DNA of 64,000 nt from Terrabacter tumescens (GTDB lineage Bacteria > Actinomycetota > Actinomycetes > Actinomycetales > Dermatophilaceae). A program made the translations under genes and the position numbers. The notes under the pieces were generated by a model. That model did no database searches and was not told where the DNA came from. It saw only the letters and a program-made list of their open reading frames with translations. Positions 42,918 to 50,981 of this stretch are shown here, piece after piece; position 1 is the first letter of the stretch, and each line of letters begins with the position of its first letter. The stretch lies in NCBI RefSeq assembly GCF_014646815.1, contig NZ_BMNZ01000006.1, forward strand, positions 358,989 through 422,988, written 5' to 3'.

Positions 42918-44396
42918 TCAGACCGTCCCGAGGGGCGCGGCCGTGGCGGCTGCCGCACCAGCCGCAGCGCCTGCTGCGCTCGCGGCGGGTCCGTGGCCGA
43001 GCGACACGGCCGCCTCGGCGAGGGCGCCGCCCACCTTGCGGATGTTGTCGGGCTCGAGCACGGCCGGCACGCGCGGCGGGTCGAGCACGAGGCCCTCCCA
43101 CGAGTTGCGCACGTAGTCGTGGACGAACCACTCGTCGATGGAGGCCTGGTCGGCGCGCAGCGACTCCCAGCCGCGGTCGCCGACGAACTGCGTCAGGTCG
43201 TCGGGCGAGTCGAGCTTCCTGACGTTGCCGAGCCCGCTCCACGGCATCTCGGCGCCGGTGACGACGGGCAGGCCGAGCAGGCCCGCCTCGAGGCCGACCG
43301 TGCCGGTCGCGGTGACGGTGAAGACGGCCTGCTTCATCAGCTCGCGCGAGTCGGCGAAGGGGTCGATGGTTGCGATGTTGGGGTGGGCGTCGAACTGCGG
43401 CCAGTAGTCGGGGTCGCGGCGCCACATGAAGTGCGCGTGCTCCTTGACGGCGACGCCGATGCCGAGCGGCGCCAGCGCCTCGGCCAGCACGCGGGCCGTG
43501 TAGGCCTGGTCGCGCCACTCCTGGCCCATGACGTCGGCGCTCGACTCGGGCTGGACCTGCAGCGGCAGGAAGACGAACTTCTCGGGCACCGGGTCCCAGC
43601 GGCGGCCGCTGTACTCGCGCAGGTTGAGGCGTGCCTTGACGGGGTTGAGCCACGGCAGCCGGGCGTAGTCCGAGGGCCTCGGCAGCTGCAGGTTGGCGCC
43701 GCGGTCGACGGCGAACTCCTTGATGCGGTCGCTCGCGAGGCGCCAGATCTCCTGACCCGTCTCGACCTTGAGGTTGCGCGCGAAGCCCATCGGCCGGCCG
43801 TGCTCGGCGCGCCAGGTGTCGATGAACGCCTGACCCGCCGCCTCGGCGGACGGGTCCTCGACCTGCCGCTCCCAGAGGGTGATGCCCTTGGGTGCGCCGA
43901 TGAGGCCGAAGCGGTCGGACGGGAGGCGTATGCCGCGTGGCCAGGTCGCGAGGCCGCCGTGCTGGGTGACGAGGCCGGCCGTGAGCAGCTCGGACGTGAC
44001 CGTGAACTCGACGAGGGCGAGCACGGGTCCGCGCCCCTCGATGGCTGCCTCGAGCTCCTCGGCGGCGAGGTTGAGGAAGTTCATCGCGGTGTCGACGCGG
44101 TTGCGGCGCAGCGCGCGCTCGGACACGAGCAGGTCGAGCGGGTCGAGACCGACGCCCGCGCACGCCCGCTTGAGAGCCGCGTGCGGCGCGAGGCCGCTGA
44201 CGACGTTGGCCTTACGCGCTGCGGCATACGGCAGCCGGACGGTCGTGGCCCGCGGCGCGTGCTTGCGCACCCACGCGAGGTTGGCGTCGGTCCGCACGAC
44301 GAGCACGAGGTCCTTGGTCTCGAAGCCGGCGTGCACGAGGGCGGGGACGAGGAGGTCGTCGTAGCCCAGTCCCATGTGGACGAGCGGTGTCACCAC
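42918..44396 (-). CDS. Capsule-synthesis-type glycosyltransferase (KpsC/KpsS-like), candidate CMP-nonulosonate transferase
   Basis: 492 residues. No membrane segments. The C-terminal half follows the capsule polysaccharide synthesis family (PF05159): FVFLPLQVQPESSADVMG, then GIGVAVKEHAHFMWRRDP, then ITATGTVGLEA-like FTVTATGTVGLEAGLLGLPV. Known members KpsC and KpsS transfer Kdo from CMP-Kdo. This is the only glycosyltransferase in a locus that makes a CMP-activated keto sugar, so use of CMP-nonulosonate as donor is a reasonable inference. GTG 44396 lies 10 nt after AGGAG; the ATG between them opens only a 4-codon frame. The C-terminus ends in an alanine-rich tail. Other capsule roles remain possible. 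Confidence 0.72.
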   Translation of the reverse strand: MVTPLVHMGLGYDDLLVPALVHAGFETKDLVLVVRTDANLAWVRKHAPRATTVRLPYAAARKANVVSGLAPHAALKRACAGVGLDPLDLLVSERALRRNRVDTAMNFLNLAAEELEAAIEGRGPVLALVEFTVTSELLTAGLVTQHGGLATWPRGIRLPSDRFGLIGAPKGITLWERQVEDPSAEAAGQAFIDTWRAEHGRPMGFARNLKVETGQEIWRLASDRIKEFAVDRGANLQLPRPSDYARLPWLNPVKARLNLREYSGRRWDPVPEKFVFLPLQVQPESSADVMGQEWRDQAYTARVLAEALAPLGIGVAVKEHAHFMWRRDPDYWPQFDAHPNIATIDPFADSRELMKQAVFTVTATGTVGLEAGLLGLPVVTGAEMPWSGLGNVRKLDSPDDLTQFVGDRGWESLRADQASIDEWFVHDYVRNSWEGLVLDPPRVPAVLEPDNIRKVGGALAEAAVSLGHGPAASAAGAAAGAAAATAAPLGTV

Positions 44397-44461
44397 GAAA
44401 GCATGTCTCCTGCGTGTCGGTGCGTGCCGGATCGGGAGGCGAGCCGGGCGAGCGCCCCATC

Positions 44462-45898
44462 CTAGCCGCGGAGCGTGCGCACGATCCGCGGCGCGAGCGC
44501 CGCCGCGGCGACGGCGACGAGGAGGGCGAGGGCGATCCGCGCCCAGACCGCCGGCCCGTCGAGCGGCAGCACCGCGCCGACGAGCGCGAGCGCGACACCG
44601 CCCACGGCCACGGCAGCGGCGCGCGGGGGCCAGCGCAGCGGCGAGTGGGTGCGGGCGAACCACGTGGTCAGCGCCATGAGCACGACGTAGCCGACGGCCT
44701 TGGCGATCGCGACCCCGACGACCCCGCCGGTGGCACCGGCGCCCGGTGCGAGCCACAGCGCGACGAGGACGACGACGACGAGCGCGGCAAGAGCCGCCCA
44801 GGCCAGCCGGCCGGTGCGCTCCGCGTCGAGCACGGCGAGCGAGGAGCCCTGGTAGAGCATGTACGACACCGACACCGTGCAGATGACCCCGAGCGCGGCG
44901 ACCATCGAGACGTGGTCGAAGCCCGGGTCGGCCATGACGGCGACGAGCCACGGCCCGAGCAGCGCCACGCCCGCGGCGCCGGCCGCGACGACCGTCGTCA
45001 GGGCGGTCCCGGTGCGGGCCGTCCACGCCCAGCGGCTCCCGATGGGGTGGGACAGCACGAGCGGGCCCCACGCGTTGAAGAGCGCGACGGACAGGACGAA
45101 CGGCATGTTCCCCAGCTGGAGCGCCACCTGGTACCGACCGGCGCCGGACTCGCCGACGAGGAGACGCGCGAGCAGCACGTCCCCGGAGAGCAGCCCGAGC
45201 ATCGCGGCCGCCTGGGGCAGCAGCGGGGCGGCGAGGCGGATGCCCGCGCGCACGCGCTCGCGCTCGACGGTCGGTGGCAGCGGACGGCCGAGCACCAGCG
45301 CGACGACCGCTGCGAGCACGACGACGACGGCGTATGCCGTGAGGTACCTCCCCGACGTCGGCTCGCCCCGCGCCGCGAGCAGTCCCGCGAGCTGGGCGCC
45401 GACCGTCGCGAGGACGGCGAGGGCGAGGAAGCCCCACGGCTGCAGGCGGGCCCGCATCAGCGTCTGCCCGGCGACGACCGTCGTCAGCGCCACGGCCGCG
45501 ACGACGAGCGGCACCCACTGCCCGAGGTCGGCATGGCCGGCTGCGGACAGCGCGAGCGCCAGGGCCAGCCCGGCGATGCCGAGGCCGGCGGCGAGGAGCA
45601 CCATCGTCCCGGCGAGGGCGCGCGCGACGCGCGGGCCGTCCTCGCCGCGGTGGTGCTCGCGGAGCACGACCTGCGGCAGACCGGCCGCCGCGATGGTGCC
45701 GACCATCTGCACGATCACGAGACCCGTTGCCACGCGGCCGAACTCGATCTCGCCGAGCACGCGGGTGGCGAAGGGCAGCACGAGCAGGACGCCGAGGCCC
45801 TGTAGGGCGGTGCCGACGAGGTAGACGACGGAGTGCGCTCCGAGCGAGGCGCCGGAACGGTCTGCGGTCGGCTCGGTGCCTTCGGGCGCGCTCGTCAC
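44462..45898 (-). CDS. Oligosaccharide flippase (Wzx/MATE-like polysaccharide biosynthesis protein)
   Basis: 478 residues with 12-14 hydrophobic segments. The start SVVYLVGTALQGLGVLLVLPFATRVLG and EFGRVATGLVIVQMVGTIAAAGLPQVVLREH are typical of polysaccharide biosynthesis flippases of the MOP superfamily. It would flip the lipid-linked nonulosonate-containing unit across the membrane. GTG 45898 is 7 nt after a TACCTT -10 box, so I choose it over a more distant Met at 45976, which would also run into the divergent gene. It heads the eight-gene minus-strand operon. A 65-nt gap separates it from the transferase gene. Confidence 0.88.
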   Translation of the reverse strand: MTSAPEGTEPTADRSGASLGAHSVVYLVGTALQGLGVLLVLPFATRVLGEIEFGRVATGLVIVQMVGTIAAAGLPQVVLREHHRGEDGPRVARALAGTMVLLAAGLGIAGLALALALSAAGHADLGQWVPLVVAAVALTTVVAGQTLMRARLQPWGFLALAVLATVGAQLAGLLAARGEPTSGRYLTAYAVVVVLAAVVALVLGRPLPPTVERERVRAGIRLAAPLLPQAAAMLGLLSGDVLLARLLVGESGAGRYQVALQLGNMPFVLSVALFNAWGPLVLSHPIGSRWAWTARTGTALTTVVAAGAAGVALLGPWLVAVMADPGFDHVSMVAALGVICTVSVSYMLYQGSSLAVLDAERTGRLAWAALAALVVVVLVALWLAPGAGATGGVVGVAIAKAVGYVVLMALTTWFARTHSPLRWPPRAAAVAVGGVALALVGAVLPLDGPAVWARIALALLVAVAAAALAPRIVRTLRG

Positions 45899-45905
45899 AG
45901 ACCCG

Positions 45906-45945
45906 AAGGTACCGGTGCGCGGGCCACCCCCTCGTCCTCTAGCCT
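45906..45945. promoter_or_regulatory. Divergent leaderless promoters of the nonulosonate locus
   Basis: Minus strand: TACCTT (45911-45906), 7 nt, GTG 45898. Plus strand: TAGCCT (45940-45945), 6 nt, GTG 45952. Only 53 bp separate the two start codons, so one regulator here could control both arms. Confidence 0.6.
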
Positions 45946-45951
45946 GCAGGG

Positions 45952-46995
45952 GTGTCCAGCCTGCCGACCTCTGCACCCCGCGTCGTCGTGCGCGGCTCCG
46001 GCTCGATCGGGCAGCGGCACGCGCGCGTCTTCCGCCAGGAGGGCGCGGACGTCTCCCTGTGGCCCGTGCGCGACCGGCACCTCGCGCCCGACGCCGTGGA
46101 CGAGGCGACCGGCGCGCACCTGCTCGGCGACGCAGCAGGCCCCGAGTCCCTGCGTGACTCCTTCGTCGTCGTCGCCACCGACACGGCCCGGCACGTGGCC
46201 GACGCGATCGAGGCGCTCGACGCCGGCGCCGAGAAGGTGCTCGTCGAGAAGCCCGTGGCTCCGACCGCCGAGGACGCCCGCGCGCTGCTCGAGCACCCGC
46301 GGCACACTGCGGTGTGGGTCGCGGCGCCCCTGCGCGCCCACGAGGCCTTCCGGCACCTGCGCCGTCTCGTCGGCCGCCTCGAGCGCGGCGGCTCGGCCCA
46401 CGTCTGGTCGCAGTCGTGGCTGCCCGACTGGCGGCCCGACCGCGACTACCGCGAGTCCTACTCGGCCCGGGCCGACGAGGGCGGGGTGCTTCGCGACCTC
46501 GTCCACGAGATCGACTACGCCACGGTGCTGTTCGGCGAGCCGGCGCTCCTTGGCGCCGGCGTGGCGACGGGCGGGCCTCTCGACATCGCGGCCGAGCAGG
46601 CCGCCACCCTGCTGTGGACCGCCGGCTCGTTCGCCGTGACGACCCGCCTCGACTACATCACCCGCCCCGCGACCCGAGGCGTCGTCGTCCACTCCCCCGA
46701 CGGCATCCTCGAGTGGGACGTCGCCCGCGCCACCGTGCGCCACACCACGCCCGACGGTGACGTGACCGAGCAGGTCTTCGAGCACGACCTCGACCGCGAC
46801 ATCGTCATGGGCACCCAGGCGCGCGCCGCGATGACGCTGCGCCCGACGGACCCGGCGGACGAGCGCGTCGCCCGCGGCGCGCCGGCCACGCTCGCCGAGG
46901 GCATCGCCGCCGTGCGGCTCTGCGACGAGGCCCGCGTCTCGGCCGACGCACGGAGCAGCACCACCAACCGCACCGACACCGAGGACGGCACGTGA
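45952..46995 (+). CDS. Gfo/Idh/MocA family oxidoreductase
   Basis: 347 residues. The NAD(P)-binding loop VVVRGSGSIGQRHARVFRQEG lies at the N-terminus, and the conserved EKPVAPTAEDA follows at about 100. The middle domain holds ADEGGVLRDLVHEIDYATVLFG, where a Lys/His pair normally acts in catalysis. It is the first gene of the plus-strand arm and overlaps the cytidylyltransferase (GTGA). Gfo/Idh oxidoreductases together with an SDR and a CBS-nucleotidyltransferase recur in bacterial legionaminate (Ptm-type) loci, where they help make the amino-sugar precursor. The exact reaction here is not deducible. Confidence 0.85.
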   Translation: MSSLPTSAPRVVVRGSGSIGQRHARVFRQEGADVSLWPVRDRHLAPDAVDEATGAHLLGDAAGPESLRDSFVVVATDTARHVADAIEALDAGAEKVLVEKPVAPTAEDARALLEHPRHTAVWVAAPLRAHEAFRHLRRLVGRLERGGSAHVWSQSWLPDWRPDRDYRESYSARADEGGVLRDLVHEIDYATVLFGEPALLGAGVATGGPLDIAAEQAATLLWTAGSFAVTTRLDYITRPATRGVVVHSPDGILEWDVARATVRHTTPDGDVTEQVFEHDLDRDIVMGTQARAAMTLRPTDPADERVARGAPATLAEGIAAVRLCDEARVSADARSSTTNRTDTEDGT

Positions 46996-47777
46996 CCGAC
47001 CAGCACCCACCCCGCGTCCTCGCGGTCATCCCCGCACGCGGCGGCTCGAAAGGCCTGCCGGGCAAGAACATCCGGCCGATGTGGGGTCTCCCGCTCATCG
47101 CCCACAGCGTGCGCGCCGCGGCGCTGACGCCCGAGGTGACCCGCTGCGTCGTCACGACCGACTCGGCCGAGATCGCGGACGTCGTGCGCACGCACGGCGG
47201 CGAGGCTCCCTTCCTTCGCCCGGCCGAGCTCGCCGCCGACGACACCCCGATGGCGCCCGTCGTGCGTCACGCCCTCGAGTGGGTCGAGCGCGAGGAGGGC
47301 GTGGCCTACGACGCCGTGCTGCTCCTCGACCCGACGAGCCCCGCGCGGGTGCCGTCGCAGCTCGCCCGGGCCGTGCGCCGCCTCACGACGAACCCGGACC
47401 TCGACGGCGTCATCAGCGTCAGCGAGCCGACCTTCAACCCGGTCTGGGTCGGGGTGCGACCCGACGCGGGCCGGGGCGGCGCGCTCTCCCGCTTCTTCGA
47501 CTCCGGCACCGGCGTGACCCGGCGCCAGGACGTCGACCGCTTCCTGCGGATCAACGGCAACTTCTACCTGTGGCGCTCCGACTTCGTGCGGCGCCTGCAG
47601 GCCTCGTGGTTCGACGAGGGCACCCACGAGGGCCTCGAGATCCCGGAGGCCCAGGCCTTCTCCATCGACGACGAGTACGAGTTCCGGCTCATCGAGGCGC
47701 TCATCGGCGCGGGACTCATCACCCTGCCGTGGCTCGACGTCCCCGACACCGCCACCGCGACGGAGGACCGACGATGA
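46992..47777 (+). CDS. legF: Acylneuraminate cytidylyltransferase (CMP-nonulosonate synthetase, LegF/NeuA)
   Basis: 261 residues. The P-loop-like AVIPARGGSKGLPGKNIRPMWG is the hallmark of CMP-sialate and CMP-Kdo type synthetases, followed by CVVTTDSAEIADVVR, VLLLDPTSPARVPSQLA and the acceptor-site region INGNFYLWRSDFVRR. It activates the nine-carbon sugar with CTP to give the CMP donor. Whether it prefers legionaminate or neuraminate cannot be read from sequence alone. GTG overlaps the oxidoreductase stop; its own stop overlaps the SDR ATG (ATGA), so the three genes are translationally coupled. Confidence 0.92.
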   Translation: MTDQHPPRVLAVIPARGGSKGLPGKNIRPMWGLPLIAHSVRAAALTPEVTRCVVTTDSAEIADVVRTHGGEAPFLRPAELAADDTPMAPVVRHALEWVEREEGVAYDAVLLLDPTSPARVPSQLARAVRRLTTNPDLDGVISVSEPTFNPVWVGVRPDAGRGGALSRFFDSGTGVTRRQDVDRFLRINGNFYLWRSDFVRRLQASWFDEGTHEGLEIPEAQAFSIDDEYEFRLIEALIGAGLITLPWLDVPDTATATEDRR

Positions 47778-48562
47778 CGACCGCCCCCACCACCTCGCTC
47801 AGCGGGCGCACCGCCGTCGTGACCGGAGGCGCCGGCCCCCTCGGCCGCGTGCTCGCCGACGCGCTGGCGACAGCGGGCGCGCGGGTCGTCGTCGTCGACC
47901 TGGACGACGCCGCCTGCGCCGACGCCGCGGACTCGCTCACCGGGTCCGGGCACGTCCCGGTCGGCGCGAACCTCCTTGAGCCCGAAGGACTCTCACGGGT
48001 GGTCGACGCCGTCCACGACCTCGGCGCCTGCGACGTCCTCGTCAACAACGCGGCCTTCACCGGCACGTCCGGCGTGCCCGGGTACGCCGTGCCGTTCGAC
48101 GAGCAGACCGACGACGCCTTCGCGATGGCGCTGGCCCTCAACCTCACGGCGCCCTTCTCGCTGACGCGCCGGCTCGCGCCGCTCCTGCGCGCGTCGGGCC
48201 ACGGCAGCGTCGTCAACGTGTCGAGCATCTACGGTCTCGTGGGCCCCAACATGGGCCTCTACGAGGGCACCCGGATGGGCAACCCCGCGGCCTACGCGGC
48301 GAGCAAGGGCGGCATCGCCCAGCTGACCCGCTACCTCTCGACCGTGCTGGCGCCCGAGGTCCGGGTCAACGCGTTCGCCCCCGGCGGCATCGCCCGTGGC
48401 CAGGACGACGCGTTCGTCGAGCGCTACGAGCGGCTGACGCCTCTGGGTCGGATGGGCACCGAGGACGACTTCCGCGGCGTCGTCACGTGGCTCGCCTCGG
48501 ACGCGTCGGCCTACGTCACCGGCCAGGTCGTCGCCGTCGACGGCGGCTGGACCGCCTGGTAG
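47774..48562 (+). CDS. Short-chain dehydrogenase/reductase, PtmA-like
   Basis: 262 residues. Classical SDR: VVTGGAGPLGRVLADALA (cofactor loop), VDLDDAACADAA (acidic residue after beta-2, NAD preference), VLVNNAAFTG, VNVSSIYGLVGP (catalytic Ser) and YAASKGG (YxxxK), then VNAFAPGGIA. The three-gene arm it closes (Gfo/Idh, CMP-synthetase, SDR) is like PtmF/B/A neighbourhoods in legionaminate-making bacteria, suggesting a role in precursor amino-sugar formation. ATG 47774 follows GGAGGACCGACG, a good ribosome-binding site, and overlaps legF. A strong hairpin follows the stop. Confidence 0.88.
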   Translation: MTTAPTTSLSGRTAVVTGGAGPLGRVLADALATAGARVVVVDLDDAACADAADSLTGSGHVPVGANLLEPEGLSRVVDAVHDLGACDVLVNNAAFTGTSGVPGYAVPFDEQTDDAFAMALALNLTAPFSLTRRLAPLLRASGHGSVVNVSSIYGLVGPNMGLYEGTRMGNPAAYAASKGGIAQLTRYLSTVLAPEVRVNAFAPGGIARGQDDAFVERYERLTPLGRMGTEDDFRGVVTWLASDASAYVTGQVVAVDGGWTAW

Positions 48563-48564
48563 AC

Positions 48565-48618
48565 GACCCGCGGGTCGAGGTGATGCCGGCCCCCGGGTGG
48601 GTACCGGCATCACCTCGA
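48565..48618. terminator. Strong bidirectional terminator
   Basis: A perfect 15-bp inverted repeat: TCGAGGTGATGCCGG (48575-48589) with CCGGCATCACCTCGA (48604-48618), 14-nt loop. It overlaps a 12-bp palindrome, GACCCGCGGGTC (48565-48576). It lies between the convergent SDR and LLM genes. A 10-bp direct repeat GGACTCGGCT x2 follows at 48627-48646. Confidence 0.75.
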
Positions 48619-48649
48619 ACGCGCGTGGACTCGGCTGGACTCGGCTGAG

Positions 48650-49669
48650 TCAGCCCTTGAGCTCGGGTGCGACCGTCTGCTCGAAGAGCTCGATGCCCGA
48701 GCGGTCGTAGGCGGCCTCGGCGAAGTACGTGATGGCATACGTCATCCCGCGCGCCTGCATGTCCGTGAACATCGAGACGATCTTGTCGGGCGTGCCGACC
48801 GCGGGCTGCTTGCGCAGGTCCTCGACGGAGGCGGCGGCCTTGTCGTCGGCGACGCCGCCCTTGCGCAGCAGCTCCCCGTAGAACTGGAGGCGGTCCTCGA
48901 CGTCGGCGTCGGTCTCGCCGATGACGACGTTGTAGTTGGCCGACCGGACGATCTCGCCGAAGTCGCGGCCGCGGTCGTCGCAGTGGCCCTTGAGGATCTC
49001 GCTCTTGTGGTCGAAGCCCTCGGGGCTGCCGTCGAAGTTCGTGTAGTCGGCGTACTCCGCCGCGATCTTCAGCGTCACCTTCTCGCCGCCACCGGCGATC
49101 CACATCGGGATGCCGTTGAGGGCGCTGCCCGGGTGGCTCGTGCCCTGGAGCGGCCGGGGCGCGCAGAGGGCGCCGTCGACCTGGTAGTACTTCCCGTCCA
49201 GCGTCGCCTCGCCCGTGGTCCACATGTCGCGGAAGACCTGGACACCCTCGCGGAGCGCGCCGAGGCGGTCGCCGGCCTTGGGGAAGCCGTAGCCGTAGGC
49301 GCGCCACTCGTGCTCGTACCAGCCGGCGCCGATGCCCATCTCGGTGCGGCCACCGGAGATGACGTCGACGGTCGCGGCGACCTTCGCGAGGTAGGCGGGG
49401 TTGCGGTAGGCCATGCACGTGCACATCTGGCCGAGACGCACCCGGCTCGTGGCGGCGCCGAAGCCGGCCATGAGCGACCACGCCTCGTGCGTCGCCTCGC
49501 CCGAGGGCTGCGGCACCGTGTGGAAGTGGTCGTAGACCCAGATGGACTCGAAGACGTCTCCGTCGTCCGCGTGCTTGGCGAGGTTGACCATGACTTCCCA
49601 CTGGCGGGCAGGCTCGATGCCGACGAGATCCATCCGCCAGCCCTGGGGAACGAACATTCCGAATCGCAT
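48650..49669 (-). CDS. LLM class flavin/F420-dependent oxidoreductase
   Basis: 339 residues from ATG 49669 (MRFGMFVPQGWRMDL). Bacterial luciferase-like TIM barrel: FESIWVYDHFHTVPQPSG, VRLGQMCTCMAYRNPAYLAK, MGIGAGWYEHEWRAYGYGFP and IPMWIAGGGEKVTLKIAAEYADY. These blocks match actinobacterial F420-dependent LLM enzymes; F420 itself is not proven. The substrate is unknown. An ATG four codons earlier exists, but family members begin at MRFG. It stands alone between a strong terminator and the divergent CoA-binding protein gene. Confidence 0.88.
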   Translation of the reverse strand: MRFGMFVPQGWRMDLVGIEPARQWEVMVNLAKHADDGDVFESIWVYDHFHTVPQPSGEATHEAWSLMAGFGAATSRVRLGQMCTCMAYRNPAYLAKVAATVDVISGGRTEMGIGAGWYEHEWRAYGYGFPKAGDRLGALREGVQVFRDMWTTGEATLDGKYYQVDGALCAPRPLQGTSHPGSALNGIPMWIAGGGEKVTLKIAAEYADYTNFDGSPEGFDHKSEILKGHCDDRGRDFGEIVRSANYNVVIGETDADVEDRLQFYGELLRKGGVADDKAAASVEDLRKQPAVGTPDKIVSMFTDMQARGMTYAITYFAEAAYDRSGIELFEQTVAPELKG

Positions 49670-49761
49670 CCAGCCATCCAACCACGCTCGCCCGAGGGTG
49701 ACCCCGGGCCGATCCGGCGCCGCGGGCGACGATGCGGCAGGCCCCGTGTGAGGATGGCGGC

Positions 49762-50226
49762 ATGAGTGCGCACCACAACGACCCGAACGTCATCCGGGAC
49801 CTGCTGCACACCCCGGCCACGTGGGCCGTCGTCGGGCTCGGCGACAACCCCGACCGCACGGCGTACCGCGTCTCCCTGTGGCTCCAGCGCGAGCTCGGCA
49901 TCCGGCTCGTGCCCGTGCACCCGAGCGCGGCGAAGGTCCACGGCGCCACGGGCTACAAGACGCTGACCGACATCCCCGACGGCACCGTCGTCAAGGTCGT
50001 CGACTGCTTCGTCAACAGCGAGCGGGTCGGCGCGGTCGTCGACGAGGCGATCGCCGAGCGCGAGCGGCTCGGCATCGAGGCCCTGTGGCTCCAGCTCGGC
50101 GTCATCGACGAGGAGGCCGCGGCCCGCGCCGAGGGCGCCGGGCTCGCGGTCGTCATGGACACGTGCCCCAAGATCGAGTACCCCCGGATCCAGCCCGGCG
50201 ACGGCTCGTCCGCCGTCACCGACTGA
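49762..50226 (+). CDS. CoA-binding domain protein (YccU-like)
   Basis: 154 residues, a single Rossmann-type CoA-binding domain: TWAVVGLGDNPDRTAYRVSLWL (glycine loop), LVPVHPSAAKVHGATGYKTL, VVDCFVNSERVGAVVDEAI and ALWLQLGVIDEEAAARAEGAGL, ending VVMDTCPKIEYPRI. This is the small stand-alone form related to the CoA-ligase domain of succinyl-CoA synthetases, with no known catalytic role. ATG 49762 is chosen because AGGA precedes it and the homologous region begins soon after. The next gene follows after 10 nt. Confidence 0.88.
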   Translation: MSAHHNDPNVIRDLLHTPATWAVVGLGDNPDRTAYRVSLWLQRELGIRLVPVHPSAAKVHGATGYKTLTDIPDGTVVKVVDCFVNSERVGAVVDEAIAERERLGIEALWLQLGVIDEEAAARAEGAGLAVVMDTCPKIEYPRIQPGDGSSAVTD

Positions 50227-50236
50227 CGTCCACCCG

Positions 50237-50911
50237 GTGGCGGTCCGGCTCTTCATGCGGCGCTGGGGCGAGCCCGGCGCGCTCCCGCCCGTCCTCCTCG
50301 TCCACGCGACGGGCGAGACGTCGGCTGACTGGGCGCAGGTGGTCTCCGGCCTGGCACGCGACCGGCTCGTCGTCGCCGTCGACCTGCGCGGCCACGGCGC
50401 GAGTCCCCGGCCCGGCAGCTACGCCCTGTCGGAGCTGGCGGACGACGTCCTTCCCGTCGCCGCGAGCCTTGCGACCGAGCACGGGAGGCCGGCCGACGTC
50501 GTCGCCCACTCCCTCGGTGGTCTCGTGGCGTGCCTGCTCGCGAGCCGCCGGCCCGACCTCGTGCGCCGGCTCGTGCTCGAGGACGTGCCCGTGCCGCACC
50601 CTCGGGAGCCTCGGCCACCGACGCGACCGGACGGCGAGCTCGCCTACGACTGGGACGCCGTGCTGCAGGTGCGGGCGCAGATCGACGACCCCGACCCCCG
50701 CTGGCCCAGCATCGTCGCCGCCGTCACCGCTCCCACGCTCGTGGTGTGGGGTGGCCCGAGCAGCCCGATGCCGGCCGAGCACGTCAGGCAGATGGCCGAG
50801 ACCGTGGCCGACGGTCGCCTGCTGCGCATCGACGCGGGCCACCTGGTCCACGCCGCCCAGCCCGGCGTGTTCACGGCCGCCGTGCGCGGCTTCCTCGCCG
50901 AGCCCGACTGA
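50237..50911 (+). CDS. Alpha/beta hydrolase
   Basis: 224 residues. VLLVHATGETSADW gives the oxyanion region, VVAVDLRGHGASPRPG the next strand, and VVAHSLGGLVACLLA the nucleophile elbow with catalytic Ser. The late IDAGHLVHAAQPGVF carries the catalytic His, and an Asp is expected near TLVVWGGPSSPMPAEH, where the usual Asp is not obvious. The substrate is unknown. GTG 50237 lies 10 nt after the CoA-binding protein stop, implying co-transcription. The gene converges on purE across a hairpin. Confidence 0.85.
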   Translation: MAVRLFMRRWGEPGALPPVLLVHATGETSADWAQVVSGLARDRLVVAVDLRGHGASPRPGSYALSELADDVLPVAASLATEHGRPADVVAHSLGGLVACLLASRRPDLVRRLVLEDVPVPHPREPRPPTRPDGELAYDWDAVLQVRAQIDDPDPRWPSIVAAVTAPTLVVWGGPSSPMPAEHVRQMAETVADGRLLRIDAGHLVHAAQPGVFTAAVRGFLAEPD

Positions 50912-50920
50912 CCAGAGGGC

Positions 50921-50949
50921 GACCGACCCGAGGGCGTATGCCGTCGGTC
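50921..50949. terminator. Hairpin between convergent genes, with a GTATGCCG octamer in the loop
   Basis: Stem GACCGAC (50921-50927) with GTCGGTC (50943-50949). The loop contains GTATGCC (50936-50942), and the octamer's last G is the first stem base. Confidence 0.5.
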
Positions 50950-50981
50950 CCGTCCACACTCCCCTGCGGCGGGGCGGTGGC

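Noticed and set aside
44397-45518. A long N-terminal extension of the KpsC/S-like protein
   Set aside because: It is an alternative frame of the flippase gene; AGGAG near 44411 and the GTG pair at 44396-44391 mark the real start.
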